A stretch of DNA of 64,000 nucleotides from Duganella rivi (GTDB taxonomy: Bacteria; Pseudomonadota; Gammaproteobacteria; Burkholderiales; Burkholderiaceae_D). The notes under the pieces were generated by a model. The model was not told where the DNA came from. It searched no databases and saw only the letters and a program-made list of their open reading frames with translations. Of the stretch, positions 8,853 through 18,272 are shown piece by piece; the stretch's first letter is position 1; each line of letters starts with the position of its first letter. Made by a program: the position numbers and the translations under genes. The stretch spans positions 682,001-746,000 of the forward strand of contig NZ_WWCK01000001.1 in assembly GCF_009857435.1 (NCBI RefSeq). The letters run 5' to 3'.

Positions 8853-9673
8853 TGCCGCGTATCGGTACGGCCTAGCCATGCCACCAGCCGGTGCTGCCAG
8901 CCCAGCTTGCGCGGCACCTGGTAGCAAATCTCGCCCGGCACCTTGAGCATCACTTCCGTGCCCTGCTCTGGCAGGCTCAGCACCTCCAACGCGCCGGCCA
9001 GCCGCGCTGCTCGCTCGTGCATGCCGGCCAGCCCGCGCGGCGGCTGCTGCATGCCCTTGCCGTCGTCGCGCACGTAGAGCATGAAGAACTCGCAGCCATA
9101 CACCAGTTCCAGTTCAACATTGCTGGCCTGCGCATGCTGGAAGGCGTTGTACAGCGCTTCGCGCGCGATGCCGTAGATTTCCTCGCCACGGTCGCCGTTA
9201 ATCAGCGCTGGGTTGCCGCTCACAATCATGCGGAAAGTGCTGTTGAAATTTTCCTGCAAGGATTGACCGATGGCGGCCAGCGCCTGACCTAGATTATCGC
9301 CATACACCACCGGCATGCGCAGCGCGAGAATTTGATGTCGGCCCTCGGCCAGTACCTCATCGGCCTGGTCGAGGATGTGTTCGATGGTGGCACGCTCCGG
9401 GCTGTCGATCGCCAGCCGGTGGCTCACGCCTTGAAAGCGCAGGATCATGCCCTGCATGCTTTGCAGCAGCGTGTCGTGCAAGCCGGTAGCCACGCGCTCG
9501 CGTTCCGCCAGCAGGCGCATGCGGGCTTGGTAGCCGCGCCGCACGCGGCGCAGGCAGACCACAAAAGCAGCCGCAAACGTCAGGCATGCCAGTAACAGCC
9601 CGAGCATCAGGAATAGCGGTGTCTGTGAAAGCGGCGACAAGGAGGGCTCCGGGCGGAAAAACAGAGCTCCCAC
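8849..9673 (-). CDS. Sensor histidine kinase, HisKA_3 type, with minimal sensor part
   Basis: 274 residues from a GTG at 9673; an in-frame stop lies five codons upstream, so the start cannot move far. One transmembrane helix (about 19-41) is followed by a HisKA_3 dimerisation domain with H66 in GLHDTLLQSMQG and a HATPase_c domain (NAFQHAQASNVELEL; DDGKGM; GLAGMHERAARLAG). Such kinases pair with NarL-type regulators such as the one converging on it. There is no sensory domain: the N-terminus resembles the tail of larger Y_Y_Y/propeller kinases, so this may be a shortened form. Signal is unknown. Confidence 0.88.
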   Translation of the reverse strand: MGALFFRPEPSLSPLSQTPLFLMLGLLLACLTFAAAFVVCLRRVRRGYQARMRLLAERERVATGLHDTLLQSMQGMILRFQGVSHRLAIDSPERATIEHILDQADEVLAEGRHQILALRMPVVYGDNLGQALAAIGQSLQENFNSTFRMIVSGNPALINGDRGEEIYGIAREALYNAFQHAQASNVELELVYGCEFFMLYVRDDGKGMQQPPRGLAGMHERAARLAGALEVLSLPEQGTEVMLKVPGEICYQVPRKLGWQHRLVAWLGRTDTRH

Positions 9674-9794
9674 CTTGCCATTGCCTCAACCTTTTTACTA
9701 TCCCCCCGACGAGATAGTGCAATTGGAAAAAGCGTCCGCAATGTTGCCGTAATGCTTTAAACTGGGCCTGTGATAATTTACGCATATTGACGCC

Positions 9795-10667
9795 ATGTCG
9801 GAAACTACCCTGTTGTTCGCCCCTGCCGGCGTGCTGGCCATCAGCCTGATCGCCGGCCTGTTTGGCCTGCTGTTCGGGAGCTTCCTGAACGTGGTGATCC
9901 ACCGACTGCCTATCATGATGCAGCGCGAGTCGGACAACTATGTGGCTAGCGAAAGCAACAAGCCGCTGCCGCACACCGGGCGCTACAACCTTGTCGTGCC
10001 GCGCTCGGCCTGCCCGCACTGCAAGCACCAGATCACGGCGGCGGAAAACATCCCGGTGGTGAGCTGGCTGGTCTTGCGCGGCAAGTGCAGCAACTGCAAA
10101 GCGCCGATCTCAGCCCGCTACCCGGCGGTGGAATTGCTGACCGGCGTGCTGTCGGCGCTGGTGGTGTGGAAGCTGGGCAGCGGCTGGGCCGGACTGTCGG
10201 CGCTGTTCTTCCTGTACTCGCTGATCGCCATGACCTTTATCGACGCCGACACCCAGTTGCTGCCGGACGACCTGACCCTCCCGCTGCTGTGGGCCGGCCT
10301 GCTGATGAACGTGAACGGCACCTTCGTGCCGCTGCAAGACGCAGTGATCGGCGCTGCGGCCGGCTACCTGGCGCTGTGGGCTATCTACTGGCTGTTCAAG
10401 CTGGCGACCGGCAAGGAAGGCATGGGCTACGGCGACTTCAAGCTGCTGGCCGCCCTCGGCGCGTGGATGGGCTGGGCCATGCTGCCGACCATCATCCTGC
10501 TGTCCTCGGTGGTGGGCGCCGTGGTCGGCATCGCGCTGATCGTGTTTGCCAAACGCGGCCGCAACAATCCGATTCCGTTCGGCCCCTACCTCGCGGCGGC
10601 CGGCCTGATCGCCCTGCTGTACGGCGGCCCGCTGTCGGCTTTCACCATGAACGTCGTCCATCCATGA
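9795..10667 (+). CDS. pilD: Prepilin leader peptidase / N-methyltransferase PilD
   Basis: A 290-residue A24-family aspartic peptidase that cleaves prepilin leaders and N-methylates the new N-terminus in the inner membrane. The N-terminal methylase part carries the two zinc CXXC pairs (C73/C76 in CPHC and C98/C101 in CSNC). The catalytic aspartates lie in [13 protein letters not shown] (about 149-160) and [12 protein letters not shown] (D214). Several hydrophobic helices cover the rest. It overlaps coaE by ATGA. PilB and PilC are upstream but separated by inserted genes, so pilD probably has its own promoter in the 9674-9794 gap. Confidence 0.95.
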   Translation: MSETTLLFAPAGVLAISLIAGLFGLLFGSFLNVVIHRLPIMMQRESDNYVASESNKPLPHTGRYNLVVPRSACPHCKHQITAAENIPVVSWLVLRGKCSNCKAPISARYPAVELLTGVLSALVVWKLGSGWAGLSALFFLYSLIAMTFIDADTQLLPDDLTLPLLWAGLLMNVNGTFVPLQDAVIGAAAGYLALWAIYWLFKLATGKEGMGYGDFKLLAALGAWMGWAMLPTIILLSSVVGAVVGIALIVFAKRGRNNPIPFGPYLAAAGLIALLYGGPLSAFTMNVVHP

Positions 10668-11272
10668 GCGCAGCACCGTTTGCCATCGGCCTGACCGGCG
10701 GCATCGGCAGCGGCAAGAGCACCGTGGCCGACATGTTTGCGGCGCGCGGCGCCACCATCGTTGATACCGACCTGATCGCCCACAGCATGACCGCCCCCAA
10801 CGGCCCCGCCATGCCAGCCATCATCGCCGAATTCGGCCCCGAGTTTGCGGATGCTTCCGGCGCGATGGATCGCGCCCGCATGCGCCAGCTGGTATTCAGC
10901 GACGCCGGCGCCAAGGCCAGGCTGGAAGCCATCCTGCATCCGCGCATCCGCGACGCCGCCTTGGCCGCCGCCGCCGCCGCGACCGGCAGCTACGTGATTT
11001 ACGCGGTGCCGCTGCTGATCGAATCGGGGACGTGGCGTGCACGGGTCACGCGCGTGTTGGCGGTAGACTGTTCGGAAGATGTGCAGGTGGCCCGCGTGAT
11101 GGCGCGCAACGGCCTGCCGGAAGCACAAGTACGGGCCATCATGGCGGCGCAAGTAAGCCGGGCGGAACGGCTGGCGGCAGCCGATGATGTTATTGTCAAT
11201 AATGCAGGAATCGACGCTTTGGAGGCGCAAGTCGACCGTTTACACGCCTTATATCTGCAAATTCGCTGGTAA
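10664..11272 (+). CDS. coaE: Dephospho-CoA kinase
   Basis: 202 residues from the ATG at 10664, which overlaps the pilD stop as ATGA. The frame is open further upstream but only as a shadow of pilD. The P-loop GGIGSGKST is at residues 12-20, followed by the DTD substrate region ([12 protein letters not shown]), the conserved HP (LEAILHPRI) and the late VIVNNAG segment. The enzyme phosphorylates the ribose 3'-OH of dephospho-CoA, the last step of coenzyme A synthesis. pilD-coaE-zapD-yacG is a conserved order in beta- and gammaproteobacteria. Confidence 0.96.
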   Translation: MSAAPFAIGLTGGIGSGKSTVADMFAARGATIVDTDLIAHSMTAPNGPAMPAIIAEFGPEFADASGAMDRARMRQLVFSDAGAKARLEAILHPRIRDAALAAAAAATGSYVIYAVPLLIESGTWRARVTRVLAVDCSEDVQVARVMARNGLPEAQVRAIMAAQVSRAERLAAADDVIVNNAGIDALEAQVDRLHALYLQIRW

Positions 11273-11378
11273 TTTGGCGTAGAACGGCAATAATGCCTTC
11301 GCAACGTTTGTAATTTTGCTTGGCTTGCTTCAAAATCACGAGAATTCTTTGCAGGTCCATCTATAGAGGGATGTTATT

Positions 11379-12134
11379 TTGATCGTCTACGAATATCCTT
11401 TCAACGAGCGCATCCGCACGTTGCTGCGCCTGGAGGATTTGTACGAGAAATTCAAGTTCTTTGTGCATCAAGAACACCCCATGCAGCACCACGTTGCGCT
11501 GGCCACTATTTTCGACATGCTCGAAGTAGCCGGCCGCGCCGACCTCAAATCCGACCTGCTGCAAGAACTGGAGCGCCAGCGCCAAACGCTGCTGGGCTAC
11601 CGCATGAATCCCAACGTGCAAGCGGAAACGCTGGACGCCATCCTCAATGAACTGGACGGCGTCAGCAGCGCGCTGGTCGCGGCCCAGGGCAAGACCGGCC
11701 AGAACGTGCGCGACAATGAATGGCTGATGAGCATCCGCGGCCGCACCATTATTCCGGGCGGCGCTTGCGAGTTCGATCTGCCGTCCTATTACGCCTGGCA
11801 GCAGCGCCCGGCCGAGCAGCGTTTCAACGACATCATCACCTGGTTCACGCCGCTGGCGCCGCTGTTTGATGCGCTGGGCCTGGTACTGCGCCTGCTGCGC
11901 GACTCGGGCGGCCCGGTCAAGATGATTGCCGTGGCCGGCAGCTACCAGCAGATGTTGCAGGGCAAGGTGTACCAGATGCTGCGCCTGACGCTCGATGAAT
12001 CGCAGGGTGCGATCCCGGAAATTTCGGCCAACAAATACATGCTGTGGGTGCGATTCACCTCGCAGGGCGGCGACCTGAAACCCAAGCCGCTGGAAGATGA
12101 TGTACCATTCGAGCTTACCCTTTGTAACTTCTAA
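11379..12134 (+). CDS. zapD: Cell division protein ZapD
   Basis: 251 residues, DUF1342/ZapD family, starting [21 protein letters not shown] from a TTG at 11379; the tyrosine-proline start region is the expected N-terminus, and AGAGGG lies 8 bases upstream. ZapD binds the FtsZ C-terminal tail and bundles FtsZ filaments at midcell. The N-terminal helical domain and the C-terminal beta domain ([10 protein letters not shown] near the end) are both present, so the protein is full length. Its partner ftsZ is also in this window at 40028-41254. Confidence 0.95.
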   Translation: MIVYEYPFNERIRTLLRLEDLYEKFKFFVHQEHPMQHHVALATIFDMLEVAGRADLKSDLLQELERQRQTLLGYRMNPNVQAETLDAILNELDGVSSALVAAQGKTGQNVRDNEWLMSIRGRTIIPGGACEFDLPSYYAWQQRPAEQRFNDIITWFTPLAPLFDALGLVLRLLRDSGGPVKMIAVAGSYQQMLQGKVYQMLRLTLDESQGAIPEISANKYMLWVRFTSQGGDLKPKPLEDDVPFELTLCNF

Positions 12135-12143
12135 CGTAAGCTC

Positions 12144-12317
12144 ATGACCACTGTAGTTGAATGCCCGACCTGCTCCGCCAAAGTGGAGTGGAAGCCGGAA
12201 AACAAATTCCGCCCGTTCTGCTCGGAACGCTGCAAAAAAATCGATTTAGGCGCCTGGGCCGAGGAAAAGTATGTAATTCCTGCGGCTCCGCCTAAAGATC
12301 CTCACGAAGAAGAATAA
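12144..12317 (+). CDS. yacG: DNA gyrase inhibitor / zinc protein YacG
   Basis: A 57-residue protein translated from the ATG at 12144, nine bases after the zapD stop. It has the family CX2C-X15-CX3C zinc ribbon: C7 and C10 (ECPTCSAK), C26 and C30 ([15 protein letters not shown]), and an acidic C-terminus. E. coli YacG binds GyrB and blocks DNA binding. Gene order zapD-yacG is conserved. There is a GTAAG ribosome-binding-like sequence just upstream. Confidence 0.93.
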   Translation: MTTVVECPTCSAKVEWKPENKFRPFCSERCKKIDLGAWAEEKYVIPAAPPKDPHEEE

Positions 12318-12322
12318 GCCCG

Positions 12323-13042
12323 TCACATCACTTTCACGGCTTTGCCGATGTACAGCACTGGCCCAGTCGGCTTGCCGATGGGCGAGCCGGTAGCTGGTTC
12401 CAGCGTGATCTCAAATAGCTGATCGGGCTGCACCGGCGGCAATTGATCGAGCGCCAGCTTTAGCGAACGATTCGACTGCACCAGTCCCAGCGATACTGGG
12501 CCGCTCCATCCCGGCGCCTTGGTCCAAAACTGCAAGGCCTTGCGATCCGGCACCACCGTGCCCCGCAACGGCGTCAGCGTCAACTGGCGGTTCATACTGG
12601 TCTGCACCACCCAGCCGGCGCCCTGATCCTGCGGCGCCACCAGCACCACCATGTAGGCGGCTTCCGGCGCGGTCGGCCGCAACACCAGCAGCAGCGCCAA
12701 CACCAAACTGGCCGCGACGGCGCCGCCAGCCAGTCCGCGCCACAAGCGCAGATCGTCCCACCAGCGGCGCCAGCCATTGGCAGCTGCTGGCCCAGCCACG
12801 CCGGCTAGCGCTGGACGTACCGTCAAGCTGGCGGCAATCCGCGGCCATAAGCGCTCCGACGGCGCCGCTTCCGGCGCCAGCGCGGTCAAGGGCAGCAGGC
12901 GCTGTTCCCATGCATCGACTTCGGCACGCAGCAAAGGCTCATGCGCCAGCCGCTGCGCGACCTCACGCCGCGCCGCAGCCGACAGCGTGCCCAGCACATA
13001 CTCGCCAGCCAGATGCTGTAATTGTTCGGGCGTTTCATTCAT
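12323..13042 (-). CDS. Anti-sigma factor (RskA/anti-sigma-K type)
   Basis: About 239 residues from the ATG at 13042, which overlaps the sigma gene stop as ATGA; a GTG three codons upstream is possible. The N-terminus has the zinc-less anti-sigma domain pattern (LAGEYVLGTLSAAARREVAQRL), a single membrane helix is at about 103-122, and the rest is a periplasmic RskA domain (VQTSMNRQLTLTPLRG, PGWSGPVSLGL). It should hold the adjacent ECF sigma factor at the membrane until a signal triggers release. It converges with yacG only 5 bases away. Confidence 0.88.
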   Translation of the reverse strand: MNETPEQLQHLAGEYVLGTLSAAARREVAQRLAHEPLLRAEVDAWEQRLLPLTALAPEAAPSERLWPRIAASLTVRPALAGVAGPAAANGWRRWWDDLRLWRGLAGGAVAASLVLALLLVLRPTAPEAAYMVVLVAPQDQGAGWVVQTSMNRQLTLTPLRGTVVPDRKALQFWTKAPGWSGPVSLGLVQSNRSLKLALDQLPPVQPDQLFEITLEPATGSPIGKPTGPVLYIGKAVKVM

Positions 13043-13593
13043 CCCATGCACTCCCGCAATGCGGCGAGGCCGCGCTTGAGCCAGGCCTTGACCGAGCCCA
13101 GCGGCGCATTCAGACGCGCCGCGATTTCACTGTGGCTGCAGCCGTCAACATAGGCGCAGACGATGCTGTTGCGCTTGGCGCTATCGAGATGCTCGAGGCA
13201 ATCATGCAGGCGCCCCATGCTAGCCTGCAATTCAAACTGCTCCATGACCGGATCGGCCTGCGCTTCCTGTAAGGCGTCGAGCATTTCGGCGTCTGCCGAC
13301 ACTTCGCGCTCGCTGCCGCGCAAGGCGTTCAGGGCCTGATGCCGCACCACGCTATAAATCCAGCCGCGCGCTGCGCCGCGCCCTGCATCGTAGCTACCGG
13401 CCTTTTGCCAAATGCTGACAAAGGCATCGTGCAGCACGTCCTCGGCCAGATCGCGCCGGCGCACGATACGCAGCGCGACCCCAAGCAAATGGCGGCCGTC
13501 CTGCTGATATAGACGATGCAGGGCCTGCTGCTCGCCTTGGGCACAGGCGCGCAGCACAGCGTCGTAATCGAAAGCGTCGGCAGCGTTGGGCAT
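13039..13593 (-). CDS. ECF RNA polymerase sigma factor
   Basis: About 184 residues from the ATG at 13593; a TTG one codon upstream is less likely. Region 2 (residues about 26-92) carries DLAEDVLHDAFVSIWQKA with the core-binding pattern, and region 4 (about 125-175) carries SAKRNSIVCAYVDGCSHSEIAARLNAPLGSVKAWLKRG, here split for length: the helix-turn-helix is HSEIAARLNAPLGSVKAW. It is translationally coupled to its anti-sigma partner. The DUF3455 lipoprotein gene lies directly upstream in the same direction and may be a target; that is inference. Confidence 0.92.
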   Translation of the reverse strand: MPNAADAFDYDAVLRACAQGEQQALHRLYQQDGRHLLGVALRIVRRRDLAEDVLHDAFVSIWQKAGSYDAGRGAARGWIYSVVRHQALNALRGSEREVSADAEMLDALQEAQADPVMEQFELQASMGRLHDCLEHLDSAKRNSIVCAYVDGCSHSEIAARLNAPLGSVKAWLKRGLAALRECMG

Positions 13594-13612
13594 CAACCGA
13601 TTATAACGACAG

Positions 13613-14149
13613 TTATGCCGCTTTCCAGAAGATATAGTCGGCCTGATACTGAACCTTCTGACGGCTGCCGGCGTTGGCGGCGGTGCAGGCTGCGGCCGGG
13701 GCCACGCCGCCCTTGGTCGAGACGCGTTGAATGTGGCTGATGCCGAACATCTCGCCGCTGCCGATCGATGGATTAGCCTTCACCAACTGGTAAGGGATGT
13801 TGCCAGCACCGGCCGGCGCCACTGCCAACTGGGTGGCCGTCACTTTGGAGCCGTCGTTGCTCTGCCAAGTAGCCGGTGGGCCGAAGTATTTGCCCACGGC
13901 CTTACCGCTGCGGTCACTCAGCACCGCATCCGGGCCGATGAAAGCCCACTCGAACTGGTCAGCGGCATCTTTCTTGGCTTTGCACTCGTAGGTAATTTCA
14001 CCGGCGCCGACGGTCTCCATGGCTACACGGTGGCCAGCCGGCACCTGAACGGCTTCCGGCAGGGATTGCTGGCTGAACTTTGGCGCGCCGGCGCAAGCAG
14101 ATAGCGACAGGACGGCGGCAATAACAGCAATGGTTGGGGATGTTTGCAT
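13613..14149 (-). CDS. DUF3455 putative lipoprotein
   Basis: 178 residues from the ATG at 14149, chosen for the AGGAG nine bases upstream and because a signal peptide starts there. The lipobox LSAC (cysteine about residue 19) predicts a lipid-anchored or at least exported protein. The rest matches DUF3455: ITYECKAK near the N-terminus, WAFIGPDAVLSDRSGKAVG and WQSNDGSKVTA in the middle. Function of the family is unknown. It is 19 bases upstream of the ECF sigma gene on the same strand. Confidence 0.88.
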   Translation of the reverse strand: MQTSPTIAVIAAVLSLSACAGAPKFSQQSLPEAVQVPAGHRVAMETVGAGEITYECKAKKDAADQFEWAFIGPDAVLSDRSGKAVGKYFGPPATWQSNDGSKVTATQLAVAPAGAGNIPYQLVKANPSIGSGEMFGISHIQRVSTKGGVAPAAACTAANAGSRQKVQYQADYIFWKAA

Positions 14150-14256
14150 GGCGTAGCTCCTGGTCAGTGATAAGGGATCAGTGCGCGACAATCGCGGCTG
14201 ATACCCTTACTACCCGCCAGCGCGCCGTTTGGATGCAGCGCGATGCAAATAAATTT

Positions 14257-14652
14257 TCAGACGTAGCGAACTTGCTCTAACCACTCCAGCAAAGGAATGG
14301 TGGCTGGCAGCAGCGGCTCGACGCCGACGGTTCCCTGCCAAGCAAACGCCTGCCCTTCCAAGCTTTGGGGCTCGCCTGACCAGTCGCGGCTGATGAAGAA
14401 GTGCAGCCGCACATGCGCGTGCGGATAGACGTACTCCACGCCGCACCACTCTTCGGCGCTGTGGATGGTTAAACCCAACTCCTCCACAAACTCGCGCTTT
14501 AAAGCTTCGAGAATGGTCTCGCCCGGATCGACTTTACCGCCCGGGAATTCCCAATAACCATCATACGGCTTGCCAGCCGGACGTTGGCCCAGCAGCAGAT
14601 CACCGTTCGGCTTGATCAGCACGCCAACTGCGACATCAACAGGCTTGTTCAT
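14257..14652 (-). CDS. mutT: NUDIX hydrolase, MutT type
   Basis: 131 residues from the ATG at 14652, which overlaps the upstream ATPase stop as ATGA. The Nudix box is complete: G39, E45, R53-E54, E57-E58, G60 in GGKVDPGETILEALKREF and VEELG. Length and C-terminal region (VGVEPLLPATIPLLEWL) fit 8-oxo-dGTP pyrophosphatases that sanitise the nucleotide pool. In related bacteria a mutT-like gene stands at this place between yacG and argJ. Exact substrate is inferred from the family. Confidence 0.88.
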   Translation of the reverse strand: MNKPVDVAVGVLIKPNGDLLLGQRPAGKPYDGYWEFPGGKVDPGETILEALKREFVEELGLTIHSAEEWCGVEYVYPHAHVRLHFFISRDWSGEPQSLEGQAFAWQGTVGVEPLLPATIPLLEWLEQVRYV

Positions 14653-15518
14653 GCGAGCTTCCCCGCGTAGTCCTTGGCAAACTGCCACGCCACACGCCCC
14701 GAACGCGAACCGCGCTGCAAAGCCCAGCGCAAGGCGTCGCCGCGTGCCGCCTCGATCTGCTCTTCGGTACAGCCCAGCGACGACAGCCAGTGGCCGACAA
14801 TCGCCAGATAATCATCCTGCTTGAACGGATAGAACGTCAGCCACAAGCCAAAGCGCTCGGACAGCGAGATTTTCTCTTCCACCGTTTCGCCCGGGTGCAG
14901 GTCGCCGTTTTCATCGTGCTTGTAGCTCATGTTGTCGGACATGCGCTCCGGCAGCAGGTGGCGGCGATTCGAGGTGGCGTAAATCAGCACATTGTCCGAC
15001 TGCGCCGAGATGCTGCCGTCGAGCGCCACCTTCAGCGCCTTATAGCCGCTCTCGCCCTCTTCAAACGACAGGTCGTCGCAGAAGATGATGAAGCGCTCGG
15101 GACGGCCCGCCACCAGGTCAACGATATCCGGCAGCTCGGCCAGATCGGCCTTGTCCACTTCGATCAAGCGCAGGCCGTCCTTGCCGAACTGGTTCAGGCA
15201 CGCCTTGATCAGCGAGGACTTGCCGGTGCCGCGCGCGCCAGTCAGCAGCACGTTGTTGGCCGGCTTGCCCGCCACGAACTGGCGGGTGTTCTGCTCGATC
15301 TGTTCTTTCTGCGGGCCGATATGCTGCAAATCGTCCAGCGCAATCGACGATACGTGCGCCACTGCTTGCAAGTAGCTCGGGCCGTTGCCGCGTTTCCTCC
15401 AACGGAAGGCAAAGCCCAAGCGCCAGTCTGGCTCGCGCGGCGCTTGCGGCAACACCGCCTCCACGCGCGCCAGCAGCGCCTCGGCTCGGACCAGGAATTG
15501 TTCGAGTGGCGTCGCCAT
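14649..15518 (-). CDS. DUF815-family AAA+ ATPase
   Basis: 289 residues. Walker A GARGTGKSS is at about 94-102 and Walker B FIIFCDDLSFE at about 144-154; sensor-1 is in VLIYATSNRRHLLPER. This pattern and the KEQIEQNT lead-in are typical of DUF815, a poorly characterised AAA-type ATPase conserved next to argJ and mutT in betaproteobacteria. It begins 1 base after the argJ stop and overlaps mutT by ATGA, so the three genes form one operon. Biological role is unknown. Confidence 0.88.
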   Translation of the reverse strand: MATPLEQFLVRAEALLARVEAVLPQAPREPDWRLGFAFRWRKRGNGPSYLQAVAHVSSIALDDLQHIGPQKEQIEQNTRQFVAGKPANNVLLTGARGTGKSSLIKACLNQFGKDGLRLIEVDKADLAELPDIVDLVAGRPERFIIFCDDLSFEEGESGYKALKVALDGSISAQSDNVLIYATSNRRHLLPERMSDNMSYKHDENGDLHPGETVEEKISLSERFGLWLTFYPFKQDDYLAIVGHWLSSLGCTEEQIEAARGDALRWALQRGSRSGRVAWQFAKDYAGKLA

Positions 15519-15519
15519 C

Positions 15520-16758
15520 TTAGGAACGGTAGTCGGCGTTGATCGACACGTAATCGTGCGACAGGTCGCAGGTGTAGACCGTGGCCGATGCCGCGCCGCG
15601 CGCCAGCTTCACGCGCACCGTGATTTCGCTTTGCTGCATCACGCGCTGGCCGTCTTCTTCCTTGTAGTCCGGGTTGCGGCCGCCGTTCTTGGCAACCCAC
15701 ACGTCGTCCAGGTACAGGTTCAGCTTCGAGACGTCGAGATCGTCCACGCCGGCGTAACCGATGGCAGCCAGAATGCGGCCCAGGTTAGGATCGGAAGCGA
15801 AGAACGCGGTCTTCACCAGCGGCGAGTGGCCGATCGAGTAAGCGATCTTGCGGCACTCTTCCACGCTGCTGCCCTCTTCCACGATGATGCTCATGAACTT
15901 GGTCGCGCCTTCGCCGTCGCGCACGATTGCTTGCGCCAGGAACAGCGACAGTTCGGTCACTGCGTCGCGCAGCGCAGCGTATTCCGGCTGATCGACCGAG
16001 GTGATTTCCAGCGAGCCGGCGCCGGTGGCGATCAGCATGAAGGAATCGTTGGTCGAGGTATCACCGTCGATGGTGATGCAGTTGAACGACTGGTTGGCAG
16101 CGTGCTTGACCAGCTGATCCAGCACCGGCTGCGCCACTTTGGCGTCCAGCGCCAGGTAGCCCAGCATGGTCGCCATATTCGGCTTGATCATGCCCGCGCC
16201 TTTCGAGATGCCGGTCATGGTTACCGAGTGGCCGCCGATGGTGACGGTGCGCGAGCCGGCTTTCGGCTGCGTGTCGGTGGTCATGATGGCTTCGGCGGCG
16301 TTGTACCAGTTATCGGCCTTCAGGCCGGCGATGGCTTGCGGCAGGCCGGCGATCACTTTGGCAGCCGGCAGCGGCTCCAGAATCACGCCGGTCGAAAACG
16401 GCAGAATCTGCGCTGCGTCCACGCCCAGTTGCGCGGCCAAGGCCACGCAGGTTTCATTGGCCAGCGACAGGCCCAGTTCGCCGGTGCCGGCGTTGGCGTT
16501 GCCGGTGTTGACCAGCAGCGCCGCGATCGGCTTGCCGCTGGTTTGAGCGGCAGCCAGGTGCGCCTTGGCGATTTGCACCGGTGCGGCGCAGAAGCGGTTC
16601 AGGGTGAACACGCCGGCCACGGTGGCGGTCGGCGCCAGCTTCATGACCAGCACGTCCTTGCGGTTCGGCTTCTTGATGCCGGCTTCGGCAAAGCCGATTT
16701 CAACGCCCGCGACAGGCTTCAGTTCGGAGGCAATGGGCAGGGGGGAATTGACGGCCAT
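15520..16758 (-). CDS. argJ: Bifunctional ornithine acetyltransferase / N-acetylglutamate synthase ArgJ
   Basis: 412 residues from the ATG at 16758; the open frame extends 41 codons upstream but the ArgJ fold starts with [20 protein letters not shown]. The self-cleavage site is KPNMATMLG with the nucleophilic Thr at about residue 197, preceded by GISKGAGMI. ArgJ recycles the acetyl group between acetylornithine and glutamate in arginine synthesis. Length fits the family. It is the first gene of the argJ-ATPase-mutT operon; an upstream gap of 279 bases separates it from the divergent porin operon. Confidence 0.96.
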   Translation of the reverse strand: MAVNSPLPIASELKPVAGVEIGFAEAGIKKPNRKDVLVMKLAPTATVAGVFTLNRFCAAPVQIAKAHLAAAQTSGKPIAALLVNTGNANAGTGELGLSLANETCVALAAQLGVDAAQILPFSTGVILEPLPAAKVIAGLPQAIAGLKADNWYNAAEAIMTTDTQPKAGSRTVTIGGHSVTMTGISKGAGMIKPNMATMLGYLALDAKVAQPVLDQLVKHAANQSFNCITIDGDTSTNDSFMLIATGAGSLEITSVDQPEYAALRDAVTELSLFLAQAIVRDGEGATKFMSIIVEEGSSVEECRKIAYSIGHSPLVKTAFFASDPNLGRILAAIGYAGVDDLDVSKLNLYLDDVWVAKNGGRNPDYKEEDGQRVMQQSEITVRVKLARGAASATVYTCDLSHDYVSINADYRS

Positions 16759-17037
16759 ATTCGTGATCTCGTGGGTGGAAAGAGGAGCCGCTATTGTAAT
16801 ACCTCGCGCCCCACCTGCGCAGCTAGTCCCGGATATCGTACAACTTCCTGTTTTTTCAGACTTTTTGCATAAAAACCACAAAAATTAGCACTATCGTTCG
16901 GTTTAACGTTTTCCCATTTCATGCTCTGCGGAAATTAGTCTAAGGTGTGAACCGAATGCCCCATCCCCGCATTGTTCCGAGACGCACCAGACGGCACAAC
17001 CGTCTATACCAACAATAACCCCCACTGGACTACATAC

Positions 17038-18252
17038 ATGAAAAAGCAATTGTTAGCTGCAGCCGTACTCGCCGCCACCGCCGCCATGGCGCAGGCCGGC
17101 GCCTTGGATGATGGCAACCTGAGCATCAGCGGTTTCGGCACCGTCGGCGTCGCCAAGAGCAATACCGATGATGTGAAATTCGCCCGCTACAACCAGGCTG
17201 ACGGCGTCGGCGACAGCGCCCGCCTCGGCCTCGACACCAACCTCGGCCTGCAAGCCACCTACAAGATCAACGACTGGCTGTCCGGCACCGCGCAAGTGCT
17301 GACCCGCAAAGCCACCGAACACACTTTCACCACCGATCTGACCTGGGCCTTCCTGAAAGCCCGCATCAACGATGAAGTCTCGGTGCGTATCGGCCGCGTA
17401 GTCGTGCCGACCTTCCTGATTTCCGATTACCAGAACGTCGGCTACGCCAACACCATGATGCGTCCGCCGATTGAAATGTACGGCCAGGCCCCGATCGAAA
17501 ACTCGGACGGCGCCGACATCAACTACCAGCACGCGTTCGGCGACCTGAACTTCACCGCCCAGGCCTTCGCCGGCGTCAGCCGCGGCAAGCTGTTCGTCTC
17601 CTCGGGCGCTGGTTCGACCGCCACCTACCGCGCGCCTGCCGCCGGTTTCAGCGTGGCCGGCGAATACGGCCCGTTCATGCTGCGCTTCGCCCACGCGCGC
17701 GCCGACATGAAGATCAACGACATCCAGCCGATCAACGCCCTGACCAACACCCTGGCCAGCGTCGGCTTCACCCAGCTGGCGTCGGACATCACCTTCAGCA
17801 GCGGCAAGAAGATCGCCTTCACCTCGATCGGCGGCACCGTGGACTGGAACAACATCGTCGGCCAAGCCGAGTACGCGCAGCGCCGCGCCAAGGAAGCCGT
17901 CTACCTGCCGGACACCAACGCCTGGTACGCCATGCTCGGCTACCGCTTCGGCAAAGTGCTGCCGTACTACGCGCACGCTTCGGCCAAAGGCGCAGGCAGT
18001 TCGGTTACCGTGCCGGCTGCCCTGGCCAAGATCCCTGCCCTGAACGCCGGCGTCACCGGCCTGCTGGCGTCCGCCGAGCAAACCTCCGACATCGTCGGCG
18101 TGCGCTGGGACTTCGCCAAGCAACTGGCGCTGAAAGTCCAGGTGGATCGCGTCAAGCCGGGCGCCAAGTCGGGCCTGCTGATTAACGTGCCGGCCGCCGG
18201 CTACAACAAGAACGTCACCGTGGTCGCCGCCGGCCTCGACTTCGTATTCTGA
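17038..18252 (+). CDS. Outer-membrane porin-like beta-barrel protein
   Basis: 404 residues from the ATG at 17038, where a clear signal peptide (MKKQLLAAAVLAATAAMAQA) begins. The mature part has repeated amphipathic strands, a porin-like opening (LSISGFGTVGVAKS) and ends GLDFVF with the terminal Phe recognised by the BAM complex. It does not look like the OmpC-type porin at 62219. The next gene encodes a phosphate-binding-like periplasmic protein and the third a membrane kinase, all on one strand with small gaps. Substrate is unknown. Confidence 0.8.
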   Translation: MKKQLLAAAVLAATAAMAQAGALDDGNLSISGFGTVGVAKSNTDDVKFARYNQADGVGDSARLGLDTNLGLQATYKINDWLSGTAQVLTRKATEHTFTTDLTWAFLKARINDEVSVRIGRVVVPTFLISDYQNVGYANTMMRPPIEMYGQAPIENSDGADINYQHAFGDLNFTAQAFAGVSRGKLFVSSGAGSTATYRAPAAGFSVAGEYGPFMLRFAHARADMKINDIQPINALTNTLASVGFTQLASDITFSSGKKIAFTSIGGTVDWNNIVGQAEYAQRRAKEAVYLPDTNAWYAMLGYRFGKVLPYYAHASAKGAGSSVTVPAALAKIPALNAGVTGLLASAEQTSDIVGVRWDFAKQLALKVQVDRVKPGAKSGLLINVPAAGYNKNVTVVAAGLDFVF

Positions 18253-18272
18253 TGGATCGGGAGACCATAATA

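Noticed and set aside
10085..10663. Long N-terminal extension of coaE
   Set aside because: The extension is an alternative-frame reading of pilD; the kinase P-loop starts right after the ATG at 10664.
14210..14449. 79-codon open frame overlapping the nudix gene
   Set aside because: Shadow of mutT in another frame with no independent evidence.
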